Shown here piece by piece: positions 25,954 through 35,324 of a stretch of DNA of 64,000 nucleotides (its first letter is position 1; every line of letters starts with the position of its first letter). This stretch comes from a virus: IMG/VR virus record IMGVR_UViG_3300032093_006886, positions 1 to 64,000 of that record. The stretch is one strand, 5' to 3'. The notes under the pieces were generated by a model. The model searched no databases, was not told where the DNA came from, and was given only the letters and a program-made list of their open reading frames with translations. The position numbers and the translations under genes are program-made.

Positions 25954-27629
25954 TGAAAACAACTTTAGTTACTGGATTGTGGGATATTGGTCGTGGTGAT
26001 ATGTCTGAAGGATGGTCCAGGTCATTTGATTATTATTTAGAAAAATTCACGGAATTATTAACCATTGATTGTAATCTTATAATTTTTGGTGATGAAAATT
26101 TAATGGAGTTTGTTTTCAAACATAGATCCAGGGAAAACACCCAATTTGTTTTAAGAGACCTTACTTGGTTTAAAAACAATGAATACTATGATAAAATCCA
26201 AACGATTAGAAACAACCCCGATTGGTATAATCAAGTCGGATGGTTATCTGATTCGACACAAGCTAAGTTGGAGATGTATAATCCATTAGTAATGTCTAAA
26301 ATGTTTTTATTACATGACGCAAAAATTTTAGACAGATTTGATTCAGATAAATTATTTTGGATTGACGCTGGTATAACAAATACCATTCATTTAGGTTATT
26401 TTACAAAGGATTTAGTTTTATCTAAAATAGATAGTGAATTAAGTAAATTTAATTTTATATGTTTCCCATATGAAACTAACTCGGAAATACACGGATTTAC
26501 ATTTAGTAAAATGTGTGAGATGACAAATGATAACCCTAATATTGTGGCTAGAGGTGGATTTTTTGGTGGGGATAAGGAGTTGATAACAGAACTAAATACA
26601 TTATATTATAATATTTTAACTCAAACATTGAGTGAGGGGTTCATGGGTACTGAGGAAAGTTTATTTACTATATTGTTATACCATAACCCGGATGTGATAA
26701 ACTATTACGAGATTGAGGGTAATGGTTTATTATATAAATTTTTTGAAGATGTTAAAAACAATAATTTAGTTTTAAAAACAAAGAACAAAAAAGAACCAAA
26801 TGACTATTCTAATGATAATGGTTCTGTGGGTTTATATGTCATCACTTTTAATTCACCAAAACAATTCGAAACCTTGATTGAGTCCATACTGGAGTATGAC
26901 TCTGATTTTATTTTTAGTACTAAAAAATTTCTACTTAATAACTCGACCGATCTAACGACTACGGATGAATATGTTAGGTTATGTGAAATGTATGGTTTTG
27001 AACATATAAAAAAAGATAACATCGGAATTACTGGTGGTAGACAGTTTATATCTGAACATTTTAATGACCAAGAAGATCTATCCTTTTACTATTTCTTTGA
27101 GGATGATATGTTTTTTTATAATGGTGTTGATCAAACATGTAAAAACGGGTTTAACAGAAAAGTTAAAAACTTATTTAAAAAATCATTATTAATTCTAAAA
27201 AAAGAGGGGTTTGATTTTTTAAAATTAAACTTTACCGAATTTTTTGGGAGTCACGATAAACAATGGTCTTGGTATAATGTACCACAACATTTTAGAGAAA
27301 GTCATTGGCCTAACAACAGATCACTGCCTTTAATTGGACTGGACCCAAACTCACCTGATTTAGAATTTAAACACATAAAATCGTATGGTGGTATTCCATA
27401 TGTATCTGGGGAGATATACCTATCAAATTGGCCTATTCTAATGTCAAAAGTGGGTAATTATAAGTGTTACTTAAAAACAAAATTTAAACATCCTTACGAA
27501 CAGACATTAATGTCTAATTGCTATCAAGAAACAATTAAGGGAAATATTAAACCTGGATTGTTGTTGTTAACACCAACAGAACACAATCGATTTGATTTTT
27601 ATGATGGAAATTTAAGAAAAGAATGTTAA
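25953..27629 (+). CDS. HtrL/YibB-like + GT2-like fusion glycosyltransferase
   Basis: The 558-residue protein has two parts. Residues about 1-265 resemble the preceding gene: TTLVTGLWDIGRG, FWIDAGITNT, RGGFFGG and TEESLFTILLY. Residues about 285-558 form a GT2-like domain with GLYVITFNSPKQFETLI, NIGITGGRQFI and the acidic site FFEDDMFFY. It is probably a bifunctional transferase that adds two sugars in sequence. A late-type promoter and a mucin-like gene follow at once. Confidence 0.7.
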   Translation: MKTTLVTGLWDIGRGDMSEGWSRSFDYYLEKFTELLTIDCNLIIFGDENLMEFVFKHRSRENTQFVLRDLTWFKNNEYYDKIQTIRNNPDWYNQVGWLSDSTQAKLEMYNPLVMSKMFLLHDAKILDRFDSDKLFWIDAGITNTIHLGYFTKDLVLSKIDSELSKFNFICFPYETNSEIHGFTFSKMCEMTNDNPNIVARGGFFGGDKELITELNTLYYNILTQTLSEGFMGTEESLFTILLYHNPDVINYYEIEGNGLLYKFFEDVKNNNLVLKTKNKKEPNDYSNDNGSVGLYVITFNSPKQFETLIESILEYDSDFIFSTKKFLLNNSTDLTTTDEYVRLCEMYGFEHIKKDNIGITGGRQFISEHFNDQEDLSFYYFFEDDMFFYNGVDQTCKNGFNRKVKNLFKKSLLILKKEGFDFLKLNFTEFFGSHDKQWSWYNVPQHFRESHWPNNRSLPLIGLDPNSPDLEFKHIKSYGGIPYVSGEIYLSNWPILMSKVGNYKCYLKTKFKHPYEQTLMSNCYQETIKGNIKPGLLLLTPTEHNRFDFYDGNLRKEC

Positions 27630-27635
27630 TTAATA

Positions 27636-27642
27636 TATTTAT
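27636..27642 (+). promoter_or_regulatory. late-type promoter motif (TATTTAT)
   Basis: ATATTTATATTAAAAA 14 bases before the ATG at 27657. Confidence 0.5.
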
Positions 27643-27656
27643 ATTAAAAACATTAA

Positions 27657-28886
27657 ATGGAGTTTTTCATTAAAAAAAATGCCACACTACCGGTTTTAAA
27701 ATTACAAGTAGTGAAGGATGGTCGTAGTGATTACAATAAGATGATGGATCTTATTGAGGAATCGTCCATTTTCTTCTCTATGATTGATACTGAAAATGGG
27801 ATACCAAAGTTAGTAACTAGACCAGCTGGGTTTGTAAATAAAATAATGTTAGACCCAAACGCTAGTCCAGAATATTATGTGTATTACCAGTTCACAAATA
27901 AAGACACAAATCGTGTTGGTAGGTATGAAGGACAATTTTTATTAAAAACAAATGAGGGTAATTTAATATTACCAATCAGGGAAAAATTATATATAACAGT
28001 TCAGGATAGTTTTATCTCTGACGATTTGATGTACGACTCATGTTATGTTTCGGAATTTCCTTGTTGTGTACCGTCTAACCCGGTGATAACAACGACAACA
28101 ACTCAATTTTGTTTTATAAACCCCGAAACACCAACGGAATTGACATTGGTGGTTACGGTATTACCCGGGTCGGTAAACATAACGTATAATCTATTTTCTA
28201 ATAAACCCGTAATTATCGATACCACATTAAATTTTACACACAATTTAGGTGTATTTAGTGGTTTACCAATAACAATAACTACCGGTGTTACCATATCACA
28301 GGGTAGTAATTTTGGTTCTACAGTAATTAACCTGGGTGAGGATTACTCTAATTTAACTCGTGTGGATCAATTTACAGATGTGACTACGGACCCGTCAAAT
28401 TTAAATTGGCAAATTGAGGAAATATTTCCAATATCACCTACACCAACAAATACACCTACCGTAACACCAACTGTAACGCCAACAAATACACCAACTGTAA
28501 CGCCAACAAATACACCAACTGTAACACCAACTGTAACACCAACTGTAACACCAACAAATACACCAACTGTAACACCAACAAATACCATAACACCAACTGT
28601 AACACCAACTGTAACACCAACAAATACTATAACACCAACTGTAACACCAACAAATACACCTACCGTAACACCAACAAATACACCTACCGTAACACCAACA
28701 AATACTATAACACCAACTGTAACACCAACTGTAACACCTACCGTAACACCAACAAATACTATAACACCAACCCCAACTGTAACCCCAACATCCACATATT
28801 ATATTATCGATCCAATTATAGTTGGCAGTGATACGTATCTAAATGTGGGTTTAAACAATTACTTAAAATATAATAACCCAATATAA
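27657..28886 (+). CDS. second mucin-like Thr/Pro-rich surface protein
   Basis: The 409-residue protein has an N-terminal strand-rich domain (about 1-120: [38 protein letters not shown]) similar in layout to upper-baseplate attachment domains, an FPCCVPSN and poly-Thr linker, a middle domain (about 155-255), then a near-perfect Thr-Pro tract (about 259-379) made of [15 protein letters not shown] units and a short C-terminal end (about 30 residues). The tract is likely extended and rich in potential O-glycan sites. It is flanked by glycosyltransferases on the left and fibre genes on the right. Confidence 0.75.
   Translation: MEFFIKKNATLPVLKLQVVKDGRSDYNKMMDLIEESSIFFSMIDTENGIPKLVTRPAGFVNKIMLDPNASPEYYVYYQFTNKDTNRVGRYEGQFLLKTNEGNLILPIREKLYITVQDSFISDDLMYDSCYVSEFPCCVPSNPVITTTTTQFCFINPETPTELTLVVTVLPGSVNITYNLFSNKPVIIDTTLNFTHNLGVFSGLPITITTGVTISQGSNFGSTVINLGEDYSNLTRVDQFTDVTTDPSNLNWQIEEIFPISPTPTNTPTVTPTVTPTNTPTVTPTNTPTVTPTVTPTVTPTNTPTVTPTNTITPTVTPTVTPTNTITPTVTPTNTPTVTPTNTPTVTPTNTITPTVTPTVTPTVTPTNTITPTPTVTPTSTYYIIDPIIVGSDTYLNVGLNNYLKYNNPI
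28434..28793 (+). repeat. tandem short repeats encoding the Thr-Pro tract
   Basis: 12-base units ACACCAACAAAT and ACACCAACTGTA alternate, many of them identical at DNA level. Slippage could change copy number in steps of whole codons, so the tract length may vary between particles or strains. Confidence 0.9.
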
Positions 28887-28898
28887 ATAAATAAGATT

Positions 28899-29516
28899 AT
28901 GTCACTAACAGGAAAAACAATCGGTGAATTACCAGTACTCACTAATATAACTGAGGATACCCTATTCCCCATCGAATTAACCGGAACAACTTATCACACT
29001 CCATTTTCATCAATAACCGAATATTTACAGTTCCCATATTGTAAAATAAACATTAATGGTTCTTCTGGTTTGTCTAATACGACCAATGGTGTTGAGTTTT
29101 TAGTCCCGTATAATAATACCGTAATTAACACTTCTCCGTCGGTTTTTAATCCAACCAGCAGTAAAATAGAACTAATATTACCCGGTAGATATTTAATTAA
29201 AGCTAGGTACTCTAGTTACGATATGACTGACGGAACTGACTTTTTGAGGTTGGCCTTGATAACCTCAACAACATCAAGTAGTGGGGATCTAGGTACAAAG
29301 ATTGAATACTTAGATCAAGGTTTCATTGGTACAACCGGGAATGGTGAGTCAACAAAATCCGGTTCAAAAATATATACATCATTAGGTAACGAATGGATCG
29401 GGATCGTTTGTTTACATGGTGGTGCTAGTGGTGGTGTAGGTAATCAAGGGTACCCAGTATTTGATAATACATTTTTTAACCAGCCGTATTTTGAGGTGGT
29501 TAGGATTGGGGAGTAA
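28899..29516 (+). CDS. small fibre protein with C1q-like domain
   Basis: The 205-residue protein opens with the attachment pattern GKTIGELPVLTNITEDTLFP and GTTYHTPFSSITEYL that also starts the next fibre. Residues about 55-205 are strand-rich (VEFLVPYNNTVIN, IELILPGRYLIKARYSS, DFLRLALIT, WIGIVCLHGG), resembling a C1q/TNF jelly roll. It is probably a short trimeric fibre or tip protein. It begins 12 bases after the mucin-like gene. Confidence 0.7.
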   Translation: MSLTGKTIGELPVLTNITEDTLFPIELTGTTYHTPFSSITEYLQFPYCKININGSSGLSNTTNGVEFLVPYNNTVINTSPSVFNPTSSKIELILPGRYLIKARYSSYDMTDGTDFLRLALITSTTSSSGDLGTKIEYLDQGFIGTTGNGESTKSGSKIYTSLGNEWIGIVCLHGGASGGVGNQGYPVFDNTFFNQPYFEVVRIGE

Positions 29517-29533
29517 TTTTTAATTATAATTAA

Positions 29534-29540
29534 TATTTAT
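29534..29540 (+). promoter_or_regulatory. late-type promoter motif (TATTTAT)
   Basis: AATATTTATATAATAA 12 bases before the ATG at 29553. Confidence 0.5.
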
Positions 29541-29552
29541 ATAATAAAGAAC

Positions 29553-32279
29553 ATGGCAGATAAAAGAATATCACAGTTACCTTACGTTGGGAACACAGGC
29601 TACACAACTAATGACATAATAGCTATAGTAAACTATGATGTATTTAGTGGTACGACAAAACATACACCATTAAGTCAGTTTTTACCTTATGTTTTAAGTG
29701 GGGTTACTTCTGGCGGGGATATTGTAAGTGGGACATATTTCCCATCTTCAGGATTACTACAATTAAATAACTCAACCGGTGGTACGATAACTATACCTGG
29801 ATACCAATACGTTGTCGGTGGGTCATATAATGACATTACCGAAGAATTAACATTAACAAATAATGATGGTAGTAATTTTCTCATAACTGGATTTACTGAC
29901 ACATATTTCACTGGACTAACATTCCAAACTCCAGCGATGGATTTGACAATAACTAGAAATGATGGGTTTAGTGATACTGTAAGTCTGTTGCCTTTACTTG
30001 GTGATACTTTTGTGACAGGAGGTACTTACGATTTAAATACTGGCGATGTTGAATTTACAAACAGTACTGGTGGTACATTTACTGTAACCGGATTTGTGAC
30101 TGGGTATACAGATCACTATGTAACTGGTGGAACTTATGACATAACAACTGGTACATTAGATTTAAATACACAAACAACTACGGCATCAATAGCTGGGATA
30201 GACATTTTACATGAGGTTGGTACTGGTATTAATTCCACACAAAGAATAAATGTAAATTCTAATTCTTTTGGTGATTGTTCTTCAGTACTTGGTGGTGAGG
30301 GTAATACCTCTTATACTATATATAGTAACGTGACTGGTGGGTATTATAACACATCTGTAGGTTGTTCCACAACAATCGGTGGTGGGTATTGTAATACCGC
30401 TTCAGTTTGTTTTTCGGTAATTGGTGGTGGAATATCAAACACATCAAACGGTAGATGTTCAGTCATAGCTGGCGGTGGTTCTAATACTGCGATTGGTACT
30501 TTGTCAACAATCGGTGGTGGTGATAATAACACAATCGAGACCGGTGGTAATATTGGTGGTGGTAGTGGAAACATTATTACATCAAATGGTATTGGTTCGG
30601 TTATTACCGGTGGAATTTTTAATGTATCTGAGGGAACGGTTAGTTCCATAAACGGAGGTAATTCAAATGTGGTTTGGGTATCGTCTGGAGGGGCTGTTAT
30701 TGGTGGTGGAAATGACAACACCATCTTATCCACTAATGGTACAATTGCTGGTGGGTGTTTAAACACAATTTGGGGGACTAGTGATTGTTCAGTAATTGGT
30801 GGTGGATGTCAAAATAAAATAATGTGTCCTACTTCAAAGAGTGTAATATCTGGTGGTATTTTAAATTACAGTGAAGGTGTATTAAATACGATAGGTGGTG
30901 GAGAATGTAATACATCGTACTCTTTTTGTTCAGTAATTAATGGTGGTTGTAAAAACACAATATGGTCAACAGGTACAAAATCTTTGATTGGTGGTGGTAT
31001 TTGTAATACATCATGTGGTGGTAGTTCTGTCATTTCCGGAGGGGAAAAGAACTTAACCAAATTAAACTCTTGTTGTTCATTTATTGGTGGTGGTTGTAAT
31101 AACATAACAGATAATTGTTATTCATCAATTGTTGGTGGGTATTGTAATCAATCTTGCGGTCAATATTCATTTGTTGGTAATGGTTTAGGTAATCAATCAT
31201 TAGGTGGTTGTAGTGTTATTGTTGGTGGTCAAAGTAATCAAAACATTGGTAACCATTCTTCAGTTTTAGGTGGATTACTTAATAACCTTAGAGGATCCAG
31301 ATCTGTTATTGGTGGTGGATCAACAAATACAGTAATGTCCACGGATAGTGTTATTGGTGGTGGGGTATCAAACTGTTTGAATGGTGATCATGGATTTATA
31401 GGTGGGGGTAGTGGGAACACGGTAGCATCATCCTCGTGTTTTTCAAACATTAATAGTGGGGCTAAAAATACGGTATTTACAGGAACAACGGGGTCATCAA
31501 TTAATGGTGGTATACATAATACAATTAGTTGTTCATCGATATATGGTATAATTAATGGTGGTGTTTGTAATACAATTTTGTCAAATTCTAGTATAATTGT
31601 CGGTGGTGCATTAAATTACATTTTTAGTGGTGGATGTGTTAATATGATCGGTAATGGTCAACTTAATTTTATATCTGGGGGGACTTGTTATAGTACAATA
31701 ATTAACGGAATACAAAATAGAATATCCTCAAATTCCACTTATAGTTCAATAATTGGTGGTAGATGTAATACAGTACAATCAGAATATAGTACAGCTTATG
31801 GTTGTGGTGCTTTAACATCCAGATATGGTCAACAAAGTTTATCGATAGGTACGTTTTCAAATCCGGGAGATAATCAAAAGGTAGAGTTTTTACTTTCAAA
31901 TAAAACTAATACAGCAACACCAACTAAATTATTTTTAGATTACCCAACAAGTACAGTAGGGTTAACAGTACCTAGTGGTAAAGCTTTATTTTTAACGGTA
32001 TCAATTTCAGCTGTTCAAGAAAACGCAACATTCCCATGTGGTGTTGGTTGTTCAGCTCATTATATTAGAAAAGTTGCTGTTAAAAATGTTGGTGGGAACA
32101 CCACACTTATTGGGGCGGTTTCAACAGTGGGTACCGACGTTGAAAATAATACTGCTTGGAATGTTTCTATTTCCGCAAATAACACTTTAGATCAATTAGA
32201 AATTTTAGTGACTGGGGTTGCTAGTGATAATATTAGATGGACAGCTCATGTGACTGGGGTTGAAATGTCTTGGATTTAA
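29553..32279 (+). CDS. long fibre with YadA-head-like repeats (908 residues)
   Basis: Residues about 1-45 (KRISQLPYVGNTGYTTND, TTKHTPLSQFL) are the attachment domain shared with other fibres. Residues about 50-215 are four GG-x-Y connector modules, one nearly identical to the fibre at 19191. Residues about 225-755 are the largest block of S-x-I-x-G-G-G-x-x-N repeats in the window, many with cysteines (GGGCQN, GGGECN, GGGICN). The end (TKLFLDYPTSTV to the C-terminus) is a strand-rich domain with LFLTVSISAVQE and WTAHVTGVEMSWI, probably the receptor-binding tip. Probably trimeric. Confidence 0.8.
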   Translation: MADKRISQLPYVGNTGYTTNDIIAIVNYDVFSGTTKHTPLSQFLPYVLSGVTSGGDIVSGTYFPSSGLLQLNNSTGGTITIPGYQYVVGGSYNDITEELTLTNNDGSNFLITGFTDTYFTGLTFQTPAMDLTITRNDGFSDTVSLLPLLGDTFVTGGTYDLNTGDVEFTNSTGGTFTVTGFVTGYTDHYVTGGTYDITTGTLDLNTQTTTASIAGIDILHEVGTGINSTQRINVNSNSFGDCSSVLGGEGNTSYTIYSNVTGGYYNTSVGCSTTIGGGYCNTASVCFSVIGGGISNTSNGRCSVIAGGGSNTAIGTLSTIGGGDNNTIETGGNIGGGSGNIITSNGIGSVITGGIFNVSEGTVSSINGGNSNVVWVSSGGAVIGGGNDNTILSTNGTIAGGCLNTIWGTSDCSVIGGGCQNKIMCPTSKSVISGGILNYSEGVLNTIGGGECNTSYSFCSVINGGCKNTIWSTGTKSLIGGGICNTSCGGSSVISGGEKNLTKLNSCCSFIGGGCNNITDNCYSSIVGGYCNQSCGQYSFVGNGLGNQSLGGCSVIVGGQSNQNIGNHSSVLGGLLNNLRGSRSVIGGGSTNTVMSTDSVIGGGVSNCLNGDHGFIGGGSGNTVASSSCFSNINSGAKNTVFTGTTGSSINGGIHNTISCSSIYGIINGGVCNTILSNSSIIVGGALNYIFSGGCVNMIGNGQLNFISGGTCYSTIINGIQNRISSNSTYSSIIGGRCNTVQSEYSTAYGCGALTSRYGQQSLSIGTFSNPGDNQKVEFLLSNKTNTATPTKLFLDYPTSTVGLTVPSGKALFLTVSISAVQENATFPCGVGCSAHYIRKVAVKNVGGNTTLIGAVSTVGTDVENNTAWNVSISANNTLDQLEILVTGVASDNIRWTAHVTGVEMSWI

Positions 32280-32280
32280 T

Positions 32281-32311
32281 TTGATTTAATTATTTTTTTA
32301 TTATATCTTTG
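32281..32311 (+). promoter_or_regulatory. Bacteroidetes-type promoter TTG-N20-TATCTTTG
   Basis: TTG (32281-32283), 20 bases, then TATCTTTG (32304-32311), which fits the TAnnTTTG -7 box of Bacteroidetes primary sigma. It lies 55 bases before the DNA polymerase ATG. Confidence 0.7.
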
Positions 32312-32324
32312 TGGTCAAGGTAAA

Positions 32325-32343
32325 TATCGTAAAGGTTACGATA
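32325..32343 (+). promoter_or_regulatory. perfect leader hairpin before DNA polymerase (candidate operator)
   Basis: TATCGTAA AGG TTACGATA forms an eight-pair stem with a three-base loop, between promoter and start codon and without a following T-run. In T4 the polymerase binds a hairpin in its own leader to repress translation. The stem/loop sizes differ here, so the role is a suggestion. Confidence 0.45.
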
Positions 32344-32366
32344 GCTAATACACCAAAATTTAACAA

Positions 32367-35324
32367 ATGATATCACAAGAAGAAATTAAAAATTTCCTAG
32401 AAGGAAACGACCCGGAAGAATATATTGTTTCCGTAGAGTTTGATCACAAATCAGATCACATTTACAAAATTAAAGAAGTACCCGGTAAGGGTAAAACAGT
32501 CCAACGAGACACATTAATAGCGTTCGCTTGGGTGGGTGACTTAAGAGGTTTAAACTTCTACAACTCGTCAAAGGATTTACAAAAACAAGCTATGACCAAG
32601 TACGGTATAATGATTGAAAAATTACGTACCGATGGGAATGAAAGACTGGAATCTGGATTAACATTCATGGTTAAATCATTAAAAGGTTACAGGTCCTTGA
32701 TTCAGTTCTTTAGAGATGGTGGATTGGATCCTTGGGGTGAAAATACTAAGGATAGAATATTAGTTCTAAATCCGGTAGAACAATACTTAATATCAAAAGA
32801 AAAAAGATTATTTAAAGGTTTTGAAGAATACAATGATATCACTAGACTTGTATTCGACTTGGAGACGACCGCTCTAGAACCTAAAGACGGTCGTATATTC
32901 ATGATAGGAATTAAAACAAATAAAGGATACAAAAAAGTAATTGAGTGTTCTGATGAGGATGAAGAAAGAAGAGGAATTACCGAATTCTTTAGAATTATTG
33001 ACGAGATTAAACCATCAATAGTAGCTGGGTACAACTCATTTAACTTTGACTGGAATTGGATATTTGAAAGGTGTAAAATGTTAAACTTAGATATTAAAAG
33101 AATATGTAAGTCATTGTCCAAAGATAAATCAATATCACAAAAAGATTCATTACTAAAATTAGCTAATGAGGTTGAGAAATTCCCCCAGACTCAGATATGG
33201 GGTTATAATGTTATTGACATACTACATTCAGTTCGTAGAGCTCAAGCGATTAACTCAAACATTAAGGAAGCCGGTCTTAAGTATATCACAAAATTTATTG
33301 ACGCTGAAGCTGAAGATCGAATCTATATTGACCATACTAGAATTGGTCCAATGTATAGGGATAAGGAAGAATATTGGTTAAACATTAAAAATGGTAATTA
33401 TAAAAAGGTTGGTGTTGATCCGAATGTCGATGAGGTGTGTGAAAGAAGGTCTGACACATACATAAAAACAACTGGTGATGATATTGTTGAGAGGTATCTT
33501 GATGATGACTTAGAAGAAACATTATTGGTTGATGATGAATATAATCAGGGATCTTTTCTTCTCGCGTCATTACTACCAACCACATATGAGAGGGTGTCCA
33601 CCATGGGTACCGCTACTCTATGGAAAATATTAATGTTGGCTTGGTCATATAAAAATGGATTAGCTGTTCCAGGTAAACAAGAAAGACGTGAATTTGTCGG
33701 TGGATTATCTAGGTTAATAAAAACCGGGTACTCCAGAAATGTATTAAAACTTGACTACTCTTCACTATACCCGTCAATCCAATTAGTTCACGATGTATTC
33801 CCGGAGTGTGATGTGACTGGAGTTATGAAAGGTTTATTATCTTACTTTAGGAACTCTCGTATTATGTATAAAAACTTAGCTGAAGAGTATTCAACAATAG
33901 ATAAGAAAAAATCATTATCATTTGACCGTAAACAATTACCAGTTAAGATTTTCATTAACTCCATGTTTGGTGCGTTATCAGCTCCACAAGTATTTCACTG
34001 GGCTGATATCGATAAAGGTGAAATGATCACATGTACCGGTAGACAATATCTTCGTATGATGATCCATTTCTTCATGGATCGTGGGTATGTCCCGTTGGTG
34101 ATGGATACCGATGGTATTAACTTTTCGGTACCTGATGGTACTGAATCCAGAAGATACGTCGGTAAGGGGTTAAACTGGAAAGTCGTTGAGGGTAAGGAAT
34201 ATGTTGGTGAGGAAGCTGATGTGATGGAGTTTAACGACCTAGCGATGAGAGGTGAAATGGCTCTAGACACTGATGGTCAATGGCCAGCGTGTATTAATTT
34301 ATCTAGAAAGAACTACGCTCTTATCACAGCTAAAGGAAAAATAAAGTTAACTGGTAATAGTATTAAGTCTAAGAAGATGCCAAAATACATTGAGGTATTC
34401 TTAGAAAAAGGTATTAAGTTATTATTAGATGGTAAGGGTCAGGAATTTATTGAGTGGTACTATGAGTACTTACAAAAGATTTGTGATCAGAAAATACCAT
34501 TATCTGAGATCGCTAATAAGGGTAGGATAAAACAAACCGTAAAGGATTACAAAATACGTAGTACACAAAGAACAAAAGCTGGTAGTTTAATGTCTAGACA
34601 AGCTCACATGGAACTTGTTATTAAAGATAATTTAAATGTAAGTCTAGGTGATGTTATTTATTATGTTAATAATGGAACAAAAGTTTCCCAGGGGGATGTT
34701 CAGAAAGTTAATAGACCAAAGAGGGGGTGGAGTGAGGAACAGGTAAGATTGTTCTTTTCAGAAGGTGAAAGATCTGATTATAAGAATAAAGAACAATACT
34801 TATTAAACAATGGTTGGGAAAAATCCTGGTCAGACGATAACTGGGTACGTAGTGACTCTAAAAATAAAGAATCTAACACCGGAGTACCAACAGATGTAGC
34901 GTATAGATCGTCTAGTTCAGATTCGGTTATACAACTTAATTGTTATAGAATTGATCCGTCAGACTTGGAAAATAATCCGGGAATGTTAGGGGAATACAAC
35001 ATACCAAGAGCTGTATCTACATTTAACAAACGAGTGGAACCACTACTAGTTGTGTTTAAAACAGAAATCCGTGATTCCATATTGGTAACAAAACCTGAAG
35101 ATAGATCTTTCTTTACTAAAGAACAATCCCAACTAATAAACGGTCAACCATTTGAACAGAAAGATCAGGATGATCTAGATAGGGATGTTATGTATATAAC
35201 AAAAGATGAAAGATTTTTTTGGGAAAAAGTGGGTGTTAGTCCTTACCACATGTACAAAGACGCTGACCCAGTTATGTTAAAATATGTGGATGAGGGTGAC
35301 TTAATCTATCTTCAGTCCATCTGA
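32367..35324 (+). CDS. gp43: family-B DNA polymerase (T4 gp43-like)
   Basis: The 985-residue replicative polymerase has exonuclease motifs FDLETTALEP (Asp about 164), GYNSFNFDWNWIF and YLDDDLEET, and polymerase motifs DYSSLYPSIQ (motif A, about 463), KIFINSMFGA (motif B, about 529) and MDTDGINF (motif C, about 579). All catalytic acids are present, so proofreading and synthesis should both be active. It copies the phage genome with a sliding clamp and gp32-like SSB. It is slightly longer than T4 gp43. Its last 24 bases overlap, tail to tail, a minus-strand structural gene. Expression probably follows the early-type promoter at 32281. Confidence 0.97.
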   Translation: MISQEEIKNFLEGNDPEEYIVSVEFDHKSDHIYKIKEVPGKGKTVQRDTLIAFAWVGDLRGLNFYNSSKDLQKQAMTKYGIMIEKLRTDGNERLESGLTFMVKSLKGYRSLIQFFRDGGLDPWGENTKDRILVLNPVEQYLISKEKRLFKGFEEYNDITRLVFDLETTALEPKDGRIFMIGIKTNKGYKKVIECSDEDEERRGITEFFRIIDEIKPSIVAGYNSFNFDWNWIFERCKMLNLDIKRICKSLSKDKSISQKDSLLKLANEVEKFPQTQIWGYNVIDILHSVRRAQAINSNIKEAGLKYITKFIDAEAEDRIYIDHTRIGPMYRDKEEYWLNIKNGNYKKVGVDPNVDEVCERRSDTYIKTTGDDIVERYLDDDLEETLLVDDEYNQGSFLLASLLPTTYERVSTMGTATLWKILMLAWSYKNGLAVPGKQERREFVGGLSRLIKTGYSRNVLKLDYSSLYPSIQLVHDVFPECDVTGVMKGLLSYFRNSRIMYKNLAEEYSTIDKKKSLSFDRKQLPVKIFINSMFGALSAPQVFHWADIDKGEMITCTGRQYLRMMIHFFMDRGYVPLVMDTDGINFSVPDGTESRRYVGKGLNWKVVEGKEYVGEEADVMEFNDLAMRGEMALDTDGQWPACINLSRKNYALITAKGKIKLTGNSIKSKKMPKYIEVFLEKGIKLLLDGKGQEFIEWYYEYLQKICDQKIPLSEIANKGRIKQTVKDYKIRSTQRTKAGSLMSRQAHMELVIKDNLNVSLGDVIYYVNNGTKVSQGDVQKVNRPKRGWSEEQVRLFFSEGERSDYKNKEQYLLNNGWEKSWSDDNWVRSDSKNKESNTGVPTDVAYRSSSSDSVIQLNCYRIDPSDLENNPGMLGEYNIPRAVSTFNKRVEPLLVVFKTEIRDSILVTKPEDRSFFTKEQSQLINGQPFEQKDQDDLDRDVMYITKDERFFWEKVGVSPYHMYKDADPVMLKYVDEGDLIYLQSI

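Noticed and set aside
28367-28795. Long antisense Val-Gly frame and possible CRISPR-like repeat
   Set aside because: The repeat is coding (Thr-Pro) with 12-base units and no unique spacers.
30344-31105. Pro-rich minus-strand frames opposite the YadA-like fibre
   Set aside because: They are reverse complements of Gly-Gly-Gly repeats (PPP), with no independent support.
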